DNA of 64,000 nt, taken from NCBI GenBank assembly GCA_946902985.2, contig OX336389.2:978642084-978706083 (forward strand), in the 5' to 3' direction. The stretch's first letter is position 1. Each line of letters begins with the position of its first letter. The DNA comes from Meconema thalassinum (taxonomy: Eukaryota; Arthropoda; Insecta; Orthoptera; Tettigoniidae). This document shows, one piece after another, positions 31,696-43,397 of the stretch. Position numbers and translations under genes: made by a program. Below the pieces are notes generated by a model, which had not been told where the DNA came from, ran no database searches, and saw nothing but the letters and a program-made list of their open reading frames with translations.

Positions 31696-33040
31696 AAGGA
31701 ATTAAATAAAAAGGAACAATGGAAAAAAAAATACACCGTATCTATGTTTTAAAGAAGACCAACCTTCATGGAAGTTTACAAAACATAAATCCAGTAACAG
31801 GTGGCGGTCTTGGCAGGTCTTGGCGGAACATGCAAATCTTGCAAATATTATACCACTATCAGCATGAGCATTCCCACTCTATTATCATCTTGCTAGTCTT
31901 GACAATAGCATAACAGTAACCTTCCACTGTTGTATGATTTACAAACTCTTATATTCACATAGATTCATGGAAATAAACACTGAAACATAACCTCTTGAAG
32001 GAATAAAAAACAACACAGAACACATATCTACTAAAGATGCGATGTACTGATATCACTAACACTAGATTTGTCTTCTTATTATACTTCTACTGTTGAGAGC
32101 TGACAGAGAGGAAAATACCAATGTCACCAACTGATTTCTGTTTCTGTTGTAAACGTCCATGGTGATTATTCTCAACTTGTAACTTGTAGATTCCCGTCGC
32201 TTTTTCTGTTCTGTGGTTCGACATTTCATATGGCAGAAGAACATGTTGTGCTTATGGTCATGTGTGCATGTGTTTATTAGAAGATTTTGATACTCATGAG
32301 TTTTATTGTTTCATTCCGTTGCAGTATTCTTAATTATTCAATATAGCTTTTAGCTAGATTATTATTAGAATAGTCCGGTGGAGTACTCTTGAGAGCCCAA
32401 CTTAACCTATATGAATGGGACAGTCTTTTTAAAATTTATTTAACCCTAGAATACTAACATCATTGAATTCATGTTTAATACTAATAATACATTTAATTTA
32501 CGTATGGTACATTACGAACTTTGTGCTAAGGCACCAATTTGTTAAATGGTTGAAATTAATATATACTTCGCATGTAACACTATTTACATACACTGAATTC
32601 TCTGTGGTCTTTGAAGTTTAATATGCTAAGTTCTTAAATACAAGAAATACAGAAGTCGTTTACTTTGACGTAAAAAGCAGTATGTAATCTCTCCAGCCTC
32701 TTATACTTCTCTGGTTTTTATAATCCCTCTGAAGTGATGTGACATATCTACATGAAATTCCCTACCTCTTTGTTATTGTCATGGTGAAACCAATATGTTG
32801 TTAAATTCAAGGATAATTTCTAGGCAATTCCTTGCCCCATGATTATGCCTCTAGAACTGATTGTCATTAATAACAAAAGCATTTACATCACCAGAGTGGG
32901 GACAGATATAGAGGGAATTCTAAGCAGTTAAGTTATCCATACATGTACATTTTACATATGATTGTAGGGTTAATCACTTATTTACATAGGTCCCAATGAG
33001 CCAGAGCTCAAGTACAGGGTGCAGCAGAAATAACTCTCTA
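31696..33040. other. Spacer, no gene recognised
   Basis: Long AT-rich stretch with only short frames and no recognisable repeat on either strand. Confidence 0.5.
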
Positions 33041-33042
33041 AT

Positions 33043-33545
33043 TTCAAGCAGCTTCGGTAGCATGCTGAGCTTCTATGCCCAAGATAGCGGGTTCAAACCC
33101 GGCCGAAGCCGTCGGATTTTTTAAGATTGTTAAAAATCCCTCGGTATGCCTTCCTTCGCAGGGGAAGTAAAGCCGGCGGTCCCATGTCATAGATTTATGG
33201 CATGTTAAAGAACCTTCCACTAATTGCACCTGTGTGAAGCTAAATTGGATAGGTTAAGAATGTAAACAACGCTCTTAGGTTTCTACGTTCGTTGCCAAGA
33301 GCCAACTGCGGTGGCGTCTAGTAGCCAAGTTCTGAACTTGGCCTAGTAGTCGTTGACGGTGGCGCTTGGCGGAAAAAGTAGGAATTATTTGAAAAATTCT
33401 AAGTTGCAGTACTTAATTTAAAAAACAGATAACACATACTAATACAGTCATCACAATTAACACCGGTTATCAGACAGATTCCACACACACCCAAAGTACA
33501 CGGGGCTGCATGACCGCGTTGTCGCAGCCCCTAAACTTAAGAACC
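33043..33545 (+). repeat. SINE family D, full length
   Basis: tRNA-like head (GCTTCGGTAGCATGCTGAGC and box B GGGTTCAAACCCGG). The body contains CCTCGGTATGCCTTCCTT and TAGTAGCCAAGTTC. A 3' module (33440-33545) with CACACACCCAAAGTAC and GCAGCCCCTAAAC follows. The inverted copy at 46640-46985 keeps the same order. The 3' module is about 80 percent like that of SINE family B by eye. Confidence 0.82.
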
Positions 33546-33699
33546 AATCTCTAATTTCGAACATAAATAATACAGCAACGCAACACGAAATTTTCAAATT
33601 TATTGCACAGTTTAAAGAGGAATGTTTGCCATTTATGATATCTAGCACCTGTATTGGCCACAGCACTTAAGCAGGTATTATTGTCGATGTGCGTGTGGC

Positions 33700-34200
33700 C
33701 TTGGAGAACACGTGCATCGCCTCGTCTCATCAGTTGCTAGCATGGCGTGTTTGAAAGGAACTGGTTCAAGTGTTAGAGCGAATCCATGTGGTAGGCCTCG
33801 TGGCGTCAGAGAACATCCGTGCAGGGAGGAATTCCTTACTCTCAGATCGCACCGTACGGAGACTTTTACACACCGGTATGAAGTTCCGTATAAAATGGTA
33901 GGTGTGCAGGAACTCGGTGAATGTGATTGGGCCAACCGCAGAGCGTGTTGTGAGACTATCCTGGAAGCTGTGGCAGCTGACTCCAGGCTACTGGAAAGTG
34001 ATGAAGCGCACTTTCATTTGTCGGGCTACGTTAGTAAACAAAATTTTCGGTACTGGTCCGCAACCAATCCTAGACAGAACCTCCACAGCGAACGTGTGAC
34101 TGTTTGATGCGCTGTCCTTGATTTTAGTATTGTAGGCCCTTACCGTTCTGAAGAGGAGGCCAAAACTGTGACAGTAACATCTGCACGTTACGTACGACTT
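33700..34200 (+). pseudogene. Tc1/mariner-superfamily transposase fragment
   Basis: Frames joined by a shift give SDRTVRRLLHTGMKF, then MVGVQELGECDWANRR, then ESDEAHFHLSGYVSKQNFRYW with the first catalytic Asp, then LHSERVTV and a stop where relatives have Trp. Segments of this type are found in IS630-Tc1-mariner transposases widespread in insects. The remaining catalytic residues are absent or too decayed to place. No inverted repeats were found. Confidence 0.7.
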
Positions 34201-34254
34201 ATGGCATCCTCCTGTGTTGTTTAAAAAAGACGGAGCCACTGCACCTGTGTGCAC

Positions 34255-34640
34255 ACTGCCGCAAAGGTTTCTGAATTAGAAAAAACATTTGGTAGTAGGT
34301 AGCATACGAGTAGTTTCAACAAATGATTGTCGGCCAGCGAATCGTTTCAGGAGAGTCCTGTAAGCGTTCATATACAATTCCGCCAATTGCGATGAAACTT
34401 GGGTGAGTTGTTGTGCACACTCCCACCAATTTTTCTGAATAAGTAAATCTATTTTACATTAGATGGCACACGAGTAGTTTCAACAAATGCTCACATGGTC
34501 AGCTGGGTGTGGCGTGCTCACGCGTCGGAAAACCTTTGGATTTATTTATATACGCACCAGACAGAAAAACAAAGAATATTGTTATCCAACGGCACTTCAG
34601 TAAACGAAATTACAATTCAAACACTTATTCTTATTCTTTC
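34255..34640 (+). other. Spacer with a repeated CACGAGTAGTTTCAACAAATG motif
   Basis: A word of about 22 bases recurs at about 34304 and 34468 with one or two changes; no gene is seen. Confidence 0.5.
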
Positions 34641-34868
34641 TTGGGCTGGCTGCGTGGCTCAGCGGTAATGTTCTCTCCTGCTGTGACCAAAGTTGCAGAA
34701 TCAAATCCTGGTGCAGCCAGTTGACATTTGAGGGTGCGCAAATGCGAGGGGGCCATGTCAGTAGATTTACTGGCACGTTAAAGACTTCGGGCCAAAATTC
34801 CGTCACCCCGGCGTCTCTAAAAGCCACAGTAGTTAAAAGAGACGTAAAACCAATAACATTATTATCTT
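34641..34868 (+). repeat. SINE family E
   Basis: tRNA-like head with box A TGGCTCAGCGG and a degenerate box B (AATCAAATCCTGG). The body contains GCGCAAATGCGAGG and CCGGCGTCTCTAAAAG, and the end CCAATAACATTATTAT is typical of this family. An inverted copy is at 55568-55795. Confidence 0.85.
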
Positions 34869-34984
34869 CCAGTATTTCTATCTGTCTTTGATTGGCATCG
34901 CAACGCATGCCGGGTATAGCCAGTATAATATAAAAGTAATTTTGTGAAAATTACATATTTCTAAATAGTTGGTATTTGTATATT

Positions 34985-35322
34985 CCTGTAAAAAAATCCA
35001 CAGCCTGCTTCCAGTCTCCGACCGGGTCAGGAATGGAATGAATGAAGCCCCCATCTAGCGGCGAGGATATGAACTGTGCCGGCTGCCGAGGCCTGACGCA
35101 CTCCTCTGGGGCAATGATTAAATGAATGACCGATGAAATGAAATGATAGTGGAGAGTGTTGCTGGAATGAAATTTTGACAGGGAAAACCGGAGTACCCGG
35201 AGAAAAACCTGTCTGCCTCCGTTTTGTCCAGCACAGATCTCACATGGAGTGACCGGGACTTGAACCACGGACCCAGCGGTGAGAGGCCAGCGTGCTGCCG
35301 CCTAAGCCATGGAGGCTTTGTA
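34985..35322 (-). repeat. SINE family G
   Basis: On the minus strand the head reads CCTCCATGGCTTAGGCGGC with box B GGTTCAAGTCCCGG. The body contains CCGGGTACTCCGGTTTTCCC and TCATTCATTTAATCATTGCC. Only copy of this family recognised here. Confidence 0.8.
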
Positions 35323-36035
35323 TATTCCTGTAAATTAGTCTAAAATATTTATCTTTAAAAACATCTTGATATGGTCTATGAGATGAATAAAGGCTCTTTG
35401 CAGAGTGGTTGGAATATGTACTGTATTTATCTTCTTGCTCCAATGGAAATTTTGAAGTGATATGGAAGTGTTTACGGTCCTTGATACTATTATCTATGAA
35501 CAACATCAACCTTACAAACAAAAATTACCTCTAGCTTTCAGTCATTCATACAGTCCCAAATGTTCAAGAAACATTAACATTATTTACAGAAAATTAAAAA
35601 CTATCTACATTAAACAGAAACCTTGAGACACAGAAAATGTGTACAAAATGGAAAAAATATACAGTAAATGAAAAGCTAGAAAGAAAAAGTTCCAGAAACG
35701 GGAAAAATTATATATACGGAAGTGACATTTAGGATCGAAAAACAAAAGATTACATTACTTCGCTCGCTCGTACATTCAATCGAAAAATCAATCAACTATT
35801 CATTCCTCATATTCAATCAATATAACAACAAACCAATCAAACACAAATAGAAATGAACACAATATGCATTACAAAATATTACAGCCCCTCTTCTCATAAC
35901 AGTTGACAGAGAGCCGAAGTGAATATTAGCAGCCCTGTTACTCTTGATCAAGCTGTATGTTGACTGCAAGGGGATGAGACATGAATTTTTGTGAACATTA
36001 ATTCTCAATCTGACCCCATCAAACTTGTACTTCTG
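35323..36035. other. Spacer, no gene recognised
   Basis: AT-rich sequence with short frames only; no repeats identified. Confidence 0.5.
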
Positions 36036-36128
36036 TTTTTGAAAATCTCACATGCATTGACCGGGAATCGAACCCGGTCCGCCTTGGTAAGAGGCAAACG
36101 GCTTGATCGCTGCATCACCATGCCCTCG
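36036..36128 (-). repeat. SINE family A, head only
   Basis: On the minus strand, box A and box B (GGTTCGATTCCCGG) are followed by TCAATGCATGTGAGATTTTC, where similarity stops. Loss of the 3' half is unusual for retrotransposed copies and may reflect later deletion. Confidence 0.8.
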
Positions 36129-36239
36129 GTATAATTTTAAGGTGGTCTGTCTAATATCACAGCAAGACAGGGTGCACAAGGACCTTTCCACATATTGTGC
36201 TTGCATTAAATTATGGTGTAGGCCTATTTGTTCTAATGT

Positions 36240-36430
36240 AAGTTAATGGCATTCTTCTTCTTCTTCTACTTCTCGCCTTTTGAGACCACATAGGATCCCT
36301 TGAACCAACCATTCGTTCGTCGACTTGTAGGAACTGTACAAGCCTTGCAGTCATCCCAGTACTTCTTCATGCGTATTGATCGTCTTGCCCTTTCTTGGGT
36401 GGAAAATATTCTTGTTGTAATTTTCTTTCT
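36240..36430 (-). pseudogene. Possible LINE 3' end with GAA tail
   Basis: Minus-strand frames give basic-rich C-terminal-like protein sequence (SYVVSKGEK-type) and a tail of GAA repeats (36252-36266 on the plus strand as TTC). This resembles ends of some insect LINEs, but identification is weak. Confidence 0.3.
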
Positions 36431-36699
36431 TTGTGAGTGGAAAATGAAAAGTCATATTTTTACTTCGTGGCATTCAATATCAGTACCTAAAATCAAGGCT
36501 TCAGGTGCATTGAGGTGGCTGGTAAGGCCTATTACACTCCTCCAGAGCAATGAAGAATGTATTATTATTAAAAATAATTCATCTTCTGTGTACGTGTAGA
36601 TCCAGATGACTTGGCCATGCCAAGACATATAATATGGTCTGAGGGTTGAGACTAGATGCACTCAATTCTTGATGCAGAACTGAGAAGAGATGGGTTCAG

Positions 36700-36910
36700 T
36701 TTCCATCTTAGCCAACCTAAAAACTTTTTCCCACCTCTACCCCAGGCAAATGCTGGTGTGGTTCCTAAATTAAGGCCATGGCCACCTCCTTCCAAACCCT
36801 AGCCTCCAATACAAATACACTTACAGCCATCACAATGACACAGGTTGTCAGACAGATTACACACCAACTACATGGGGTTAGATGATCCCAATGTCGCAAG
36901 GCCCCTTAAT
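36700..36910 (+). repeat. SINE family B, 5'-truncated
   Basis: Contains the CCAGGCAAATGCTGG, AAGGCCATGGCCACCTCC and 3' module (ACAGCCATCACAATGAC) segments of family B, ending at GAATGAACAAC. The tRNA head is missing. Confidence 0.8.
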
Positions 36911-37229
36911 GAATGAACAACATTATTAAGAGTGGTATGTTAACTTAATATTTTTCTCTTGCAGGTTTGCAATGCACGTGGCTCTACCATTCAATGACAG
37001 TTCTCTACTGGGAAAATGACTTCATGAAATTCAATATTGCTCTTTTTATGAAAATGTTATGTGGATTTTATTTCTTTAAAAAATAGAAAAGAAGAATATA
37101 TACTATGTGTAATACAGCATATGCACTTATTTTTGTCCCAATATCATTCCTTCATAATTCCTTATGCACATCCTGATTCCTTCCAGTAGCATACTTCATT
37201 CAACAGTAGTTAATTATGTTATGCTGTAT
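36911..37229. other. Spacer, no gene recognised
   Basis: AT-rich unique-looking sequence ahead of a LINE 5' untranslated region. Confidence 0.45.
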
Positions 37230-40045
37230 AGTGGTTCACGGTGTAGTCACGTCTTAGTTCGTGAACCATAGGCAACAGCTGAGTAGCCTAGTAAGGGCTC
37301 CTGACAGTCTGGTTTCCAGTTACTATGGAATGAGAGGGCATCTTGGACATATTCTGAGTCATGGCCCTCCTTGTGCTTAGGCGGCTAGACTACCCAACTC
37401 CCTTGTTTATTCCCTGAGGTGAAACTCGTGGGGCCCTGTGTAAGTAAGGCTAGCAACCTGCTTCACGTGTACTTCTTAAACCTGCTAAAAATGTCTTGAG
37501 CATGCCTCGGACCTAACGGAGTGATGAAGTCCCACTCCCATCTGACAGATCAGGGACTCCTTGGAAACGAACGAGCAATAGATTGGGTATTCGATGAGGT
37601 GCTATTAATATCGACGGGGCTTATGGAAGGAAGAAAGTAAAGCTAGCTGAGTCAGCAATTGAGAAGGGATTGGATATTCTAGGGATTAGTAAAGTTCAGA
37701 TAAAGAGAGCTAGAGAGGAGGAAGTGGGAGATTACAAGGTGTACCTGTCAGGTGTAAAACGAGACAGGGCAAAGTGGGGAGTAGGGTTGTATGTCAAGAG
37801 AAACTTAGAGTGTAACATAGTCTTTGTGAGGTATGTAAATGAACAATTAATGTGGATAGATTTGGAAATTACAGGATTGTTTCAGTGTACGCTCCATATC
37901 AAGGGGCTGAATATGACGAAGTTGTCAGATTTTATGGGGCTCTGAGTGATATGGTAGTGAGAGTTTAACAATAAAGATGGTGTAGTACTGATGGGAGATT
38001 TCAATGCTAGAATAGAAAATAGGTATGAGCAGGTAATGGGTAAGTGGGGTGATGATAGAGAAGCGAACACCAATGGAGAATATTTACTAGACTTATGTGC
38101 TAACATGGGGTTAGCTGTTGCGAACTCATACACAAAGCACAAGGAGATTCACAGATACCAAGTCGATAATACACTATATCATTACTCGCTTTCAATTTAT
38201 AATGTAATGAGAGCAGCCAATGGCAAAAATATACATAATCAGTTAGTACAAAGTCGTAAATGAAATCTTCAGCACTACTGCTTTTCAATACAAAGTTCTC
38301 AGTCTTCTGTGCAAAACACTGTTAGGGATTCTGCTTGTTTATGACACTTCATGACGTGATATCTTTCACATTTTTCATTGCACCTTTCACATTCGCAGTC
38401 CTCGGCAGGATTTTGGTAAGTCTTCTTTCGACATTGTAATGAAAACCATAGAGCCTGGTGAGCATGTGTCGCAACTCATAGTTTGCCCTACTCCAGCCTC
38501 TTGACGTCATGACGACTGACTTTCAATTTAGGAAATTGTTAAGGAGTTGCAGGGTATTATTTACTGAAACAGACCACAAACTGATATGGTGTGAAATAAG
38601 CAAGTGCAGATGGATTATAGTTGGAAATCTTCGCGATAAGGAACTTGGCAGAAATATATTGATATGATTGATGAAATATTCCAAAGAGTAGAGGGTGAAG
38701 AATTACAACACAATGAAAAGGAGAGGTCAGAGAACAAGGATGTCTTGGGGAAAACTGGGTCAAGACAGAAAGAAAGCACACATCCTCGTGAAATGGCATA
38801 GTGAATTCGGCTTGTAAATGTCAAAGAATGCTTTAAAAAATGGCTCCAAACTAGGAATCCAGCAGACAGCTTTATGTAATAGAAATGAACAGACCAAACA
38901 AATAATAGTACAGCTAAAAGGAAATGCTAGGCCAAGCGGCAGGAAAGCTTTTTTGGAGTGTTATAAAGAATCTTAGAAATGGAAGGAAAAGAGAAGTGAA
39001 AAGTGTCTGGATAATTCAGGGGAACACTTTGTAAATACTAAGGTAGCATTGGGAGGAGGGCAACAGTACTTTGAAAATTTGCTAAATGTAAATGTGGCAG
39101 ATTTTGAGATTATGCAGGAGGAGAATAAGAACGGGATTCACGGTTGAGGAATTAGAGAGGGTGGTCACAAAGCAGCAGGGATCAGCAAAATTCAGCCAGA
39201 AATGGGAAAGCAGGGATGAAATGATTGCATAGTATAATAGAATTGGCATGGGAATTAGGACAGGTACCCTCTGACTGGACAAAATCAGAAATCGACCCAA
39301 TTTAAAGCAAGGTAACAGGAAAGATTGCAACCATTATAGAGGCATTTCTTTGATAAGTGTCCTGAGCAAAGTGTACACAGGTATTGTAGAAAGGAGAAAG
39401 TGATAATTGGTCGAGAGTAAGATGGATGAAAACCAGTGTGGCTTTAGACCACAACGAGGATGTCAAGATCAATTTTTTTTAATATGTGCCAAGTTATTGA
39501 GAAATGCTATGAGAGGAATAGACGTTTGTGTTTTGTAGATCTAGAGAAGGCGTTCTATAGAGTACCCAAGGAGAAGATGCTGAGCATCCTGAGGGATTAT
39601 GGTATTGAGGGAGGGCTGCTACAGGCAATCAAAAGTATTTATATTGATAATCAGGATGCAGTGAGAGTTGATGGTAGGATGAGTTATTGATTTGAAGTTA
39701 TTTCAGGAGTGAGGCAAGACTGTAACCTCTACTGTTTATTATGGACCATTTGCTGAAGGGCATAAACTGACTGGGCGGGATTCAATTAGATGGAAACCAG
39801 GTAAGTAGTCTGGCTTATGCTGAAATGTAGGGAAAATGCATGAAAATCAGCATTTCAAAAACAGGTTACGTCTATAGGGAAGAAATGCAAAAAGTAGGTG
39901 ATGGTTAGATTCAGTGTTGAATGGTGTAGAAGCAGAGGATGTCACAGTGTTAACTGCTAAAAGGGGATCTCGGAGTTGACATGTCCGCAAACAGAGGCTT
40001 GTAGGCTAGACTGGGTGCTGAAAGGCAAAATAGTTTCAAATTAAT
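37230..40045 (+). mobile_element. RTE-like LINE, decayed, near full length
   Basis: A 5' untranslated region (about 37230-37620) precedes endonuclease and reverse-transcriptase remnants, ending at the family tail GGTGCTGAAAGGCAAAATAG (about 40015-40035). About 370 bp at 38165-38530 has no counterpart in the protein order and looks like inserted or replaced sequence. The active-site part of the reverse transcriptase is deleted (see 39814-39830). Confidence 0.78.
37620..39860 (+). pseudogene. RTE-like LINE endonuclease and reverse transcriptase
   Basis: The endonuclease is recognisable: KGLDILGISKVQIK, VGLYVKRNLE, YVNEQLMWIDLEI, MGDFNARIENRYEQVMGK (catalytic GD-N near 37990), then ANSYTKHKEIHRYQ. 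The reverse transcriptase follows with DENQCGFRPQRG, YERNRRLCFVDLEKAF, VPKEKMLSILRDYGIEGGLL and AVRVDGRMSY, broken by frameshifts. At 39814 the sequence goes from LAYA directly to the later KCRENA-type segment, omitting the two catalytic Asp of YADD. A protein of this kind nicks DNA and copies its RNA at the nick; this copy cannot. Confidence 0.82.
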
Positions 40046-40484
40046 ATGTAGTATTGGCAAGGCCTTTGGTTTGCTATGTGCTCCTTTCTTGATATGCTAA
40101 TAATACAGTGTAATAATGTAAGTTTTGTCAACACCTGAGGTGACCTAAACAGTTGTTTACTTGAGGCCATTTATGTTCTTGTGCCATTGGATTAAGGGAT
40201 TGCATATCTTATATCCCTGCCAACAGGCTAGAAGCAATCTCACTACTGCACTGGTGGCAACTAAACCACACTTCTACCTGTCTGGTAATATAATATAACA
40301 TACTACTGTGGAATAGATGATTGACTTACTCGCAACTAGTGTTACAAGGCCATGGGTTCATAGCTCGTCTTCAGCTAAGACTTATGAAAGAAAGTCCCAT
40401 GATATAAAGGAACCTATTTCAACTCGTACAACATTTAAAAGCTACTTCGATAGCATTTGTCAAAATCCAATCTCCAAATTATAA
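40046..40484. other. Spacer, no gene recognised
   Basis: No recognisable frame or repeat between two LINE fragments. Confidence 0.45.
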
Positions 40485-41722
40485 TAAAGAAAAAGTAATT
40501 TTCTGTCACATATCACGATTACCAGGGACCAGGATACTCAGACAGCTATTCCAATACTTTTGGAAAAGTAAAACCAAAAATCATTGGTTCAAAGAAGTCC
40601 TAGATGATCTAGATCAGGGCCATCCAGTCATTGTGCTCTGAGAGCGCAGCCACGCTCGGGGAGCACTGGGCAGTCAAACTAGCGCTCCTCCCCCTACCAC
40701 CACTACACTGTGGCAGCGAGGAGGCATGAGACAGACGGGTGATGATCGGTCCGCGCTGACTAGATACATACGTACAGTCGTGCGACCGACGCCTTTTGTG
40801 GGATTGTTGACATCATACTGATAGGGCCGTTTTGCCATAAAAAAATATACCGCATATACAAATCGAATGGCACTCCGATATATGGAATGTGCAGGAAATG
40901 AACGCAAGTGTTAAGTAAAGAATATTGTGATCTATTCCAAACTAAAATTCGAAAATATTAGAGAGAAAAATTCAACATCATTTTACCAATATGAACAAAT
41001 AATACAGACCTGGAGTGACTTTTTCTTCGTCAGTTTTACGAGCTTTTAGTTTTGGAGGAAACAATCTTCTCCAATTTGGGTACAATATTTCTGGACACAG
41101 CTATCCGTAAACAATTGCGCTAGTTTCTATCGCTCATCGTCGCACGATGCTTACGTTTGGTAAGCTTAAGAACCGCAAAGAAACGCCCACAAATGTAAGT
41201 TGAGCCAAACATTGACAGAACTTAACATGCATATTTATGCAAAAGGGGGTATTCTTCTTGCAGAAAGCTGCTGCTTCAACACTCCTTTTTTTTTTGTATG
41301 ATGTTCAGTCATGACCACTGCAAAACTGATTTACTTACACGCTGTCAACAAAGCGCATTGGACTAGACTACCGACTAATGGATCGGCTGCTCACTTTGGC
41401 GCGGCGGGCAGACCGCTCGCTTAGCCAGCCATGCTCTTCCCTCCATGACCGAAACTACCACCCACCAAAGCTCTCGGAGCACTGGCTTAGAGTGCGGCCG
41501 GAGCGCTGTGTGGATGGCCCTGATCTAGATGAATTAGGCTTGACAATGCAACAAATTGAACACCGGGAAGAGAAGAGGATCCTGAGAAACAAAGACGTGA
41601 GACCTAGTCCAAAAACTTCTACACGCAAACAATACACCATAACGGACGAAGAACGGGCCGCCAGGTCAGACAGAATGAAACAGTTCTGGGAGAAGAAGAA
41701 GAAGCCAAATTTGTAACTAATA
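40485..41722 (+). pseudogene. LINE ORF2 C-terminus split by a hAT-like element
   Basis: The left part (about 40485-40614) gives RKVIFCHISRLPGTRILRQL, then FQYFWKSKTKNHWFKEVLDD. The right part (41523-41716) continues LDELGLTMQQIEHREEKRIL and ends TDEERAARSDRMKQFWEKKK with the stop at 41716. Joined across the 8-bp duplication the frame is continuous, so the host copy was still open when the element landed. It belongs to a different LINE family from the RTE-like one. Confidence 0.8.
40615..41522. mobile_element. hAT-like non-autonomous element, 908 bp
   Basis: Ends CAGGGCCATCC / GGATGGCCCTG are inverted repeats flanked by an exact 8-bp duplication ATCTAGAT (40607-40614, 41523-41530). Subterminal GAGCGC/GCGCTC and CTCGG words recur near both ends. 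No transposase frame is present. Confidence 0.93.
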
Positions 41723-41769
41723 TTCCTAAGACTTGACTGTATATAGATTGAATATAGTGCTCCAATCAC

Positions 41770-42385
41770 TCCCTAGGGGTTGCATGACCTTGACGTGGTG
41801 GGAGTTCTTGCATGATCCTTTGGGCTATGCCGGTGGTAGCATAGCTACTGGTAGGGCCTCCCTTGCCGGACAGGCCAAGGGTGAAAATCCACACTAAAAA
41901 GCAACCCAGAACCCTCAAGTCCTCAAAGGCAACGAGGGCGGAGAAGATGGTCTTTGGTACGGCGGAGCTGGCGGAAGAGGCTGACCAGGGTTTAGAGGTC
42001 AGGACCACCACTGCCTTGTGGACAGAAGTGGGAACTTCAAAGGCTAAGGGAAGAAACCCTGATAGAAAATCAGTAGGCCTGGATACTTAGAAGGCAGCCC
42101 CTTCTCCAGGCTTTGGGTGCTGAAGGCCAATAACCTACACACCAGAGATTACTCCTATTACAGAAACAGAAATGAATAGAAGCCAGATGGATAAAACGGA
42201 TTTGACCTTTAGCATGACATCGGACATGAGAATTGGAATTTGTAACGTATAAACAATGTGGCAGACAGGTAGACTGGCCGAAGTATCTAGGGAGATGAAG
42301 CGCTACAGGTTGGACTTACTAGGTTTGAGTGAGATGAGATGGAGTGGGTTCAGGCAGATAAGGTTTTACGTGACAGTTAATCTCG
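41770..42385 (+). pseudogene. RTE-like LINE 5' region and endonuclease start
   Basis: A GC-richer 5' untranslated region with a possible short upstream frame leads into RIGICNV, stop, TMWQTGRLAEVSREMKRYRL, then DLLGLSEMRWSGFRQI (about 42230-42365). This is the start of the EEP endonuclease with its catalytic Glu in SEMRW. It stops at 42385 next to SINE A. 3'-truncated, which is unusual for LINEs. Confidence 0.75.
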
Positions 42386-42397
42386 CGATAATGAGCC

Positions 42398-42538
42398 ACG
42401 AGGCCCCCTTTTTATGTGGAATCCAAAGCACAGGACATGGCTTTTAACCTTTGAAAATCTCACGTGCATTGACTGGGAATCAAACCCGGTCCGCCGTGGT
42501 GAGAGGCCAAGAGCTTGACCGCTGCATCCCTCTCTCCC
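42398..42538 (-). repeat. SINE family A
   Basis: Minus-strand copy. Head with box B GGTTTGATTCCCAG, TCAATGCACGTGAGATTTTC, and part of the body (GTGCTTTGGATTCCAC). The 3' tail is partly lost. Confidence 0.82.
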
Positions 42539-42569
42539 CTTGCCCTACAGAGAGTATCACCCTGAAAAA

Positions 42570-42655
42570 AAAAAAAAACATTTCAAGGAGACTAACTGTG
42601 GGATTTGAACCCTTCGACCTTGCACGTTAACGAGCCATCAGTCCAAGTCAATAAT
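42570..42655 (-). repeat. tRNA-like SINE head, family J
   Basis: On the minus strand GCTCGTTAACGTGCAAGG leads to box B GGGTTCAAATCCCAC. A similar 80-bp block lies at 58495-58575. Short and poorly defined. Confidence 0.55.
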
Positions 42656-42672
42656 ATCTACTGTATATTGTA

Positions 42673-42925
42673 CCGACAGCAGTGGCTACGCTGGCTAAAG
42701 CGCACCGTTAGGCAATGGGGTCAAACTCTCTGTTGACTCGGTAGACGCGTGGGTTCGAGCCCCACCTTCGGCCGTCCTTGAAATGGTTTTCCGTGGTTTC
42801 CCATTTTCTTCAACACCAGGCAAATGCTGTGACGGTACCTTCTGACAGGCCACGGCCACTTCCTTCCACATCCTTGCCTAGTTTCATTCATCTTCATCCA
42901 TTCCACCTCTCATCCTGACGTGCAG
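42673..42925 (+). repeat. SINE family C, 3'-truncated
   Basis: Head CGACAGCAGTGGCTACGC, box B GGTTCGAGCCCC, then the body through CATCCTTGCC. Lacks the tail found in the copy at 6297-6656. Confidence 0.85.
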
Positions 42926-42989
42926 GTCGCCCACGGGCGTCGACTAGAAAGACCTGCACTCGGCCTCTAAGAAGGCCACGCGACAACAA

Positions 42990-43112
42990 CAAAAAAAACT
43001 GGATATTGTTTTTTGAATGAAAGAAAGCATATTTTATTGAAAGTAGTTTAAAATATTATTTTGTATCTAAAATACATTTTGGGAGTATTTTGCCTAATTC
43101 TGACTATACTAC
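42990..43112 (+). repeat. Fragment of an element rich in ATTTTGTATCTAAAATAC
   Basis: The end segment TTTTGTATCTAAAATACAT, then GGGAGTATTTTGCC, matches 59440-59490. It is probably a terminal piece of a DNA transposon whose other end is not in this place. Confidence 0.5.
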
Positions 43113-43397
43113 CGGTATGTTAGTAGCCTGCAGTGTGCTTTTTATTCCAGAATTGGATTTCCACTCTAAGTTTGACTGCGATATGATGACAACGGTTCAA
43201 TGATTGTTGCCTGTTAGAAGCAAAGTAGGATTCATTTTCTTATGGTATATTTAGGATAAATGCATACATCCACCCTCTCACCAGGCCTGGTGTGGTAGCT
43301 ATGTAGAGATAAAACGGTTAGCTGAGGAGAGGGTGCCATGGAGATCTGCATCTAACCAGTCCAAAGACTGAAGACTCACACACAGCACGTGGTAGTG

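Noticed and set aside
41378..41716. 112-codon open frame
   Set aside because: It is a chimera: the first part lies in a non-autonomous hAT-like element and the second is a LINE C-terminus.
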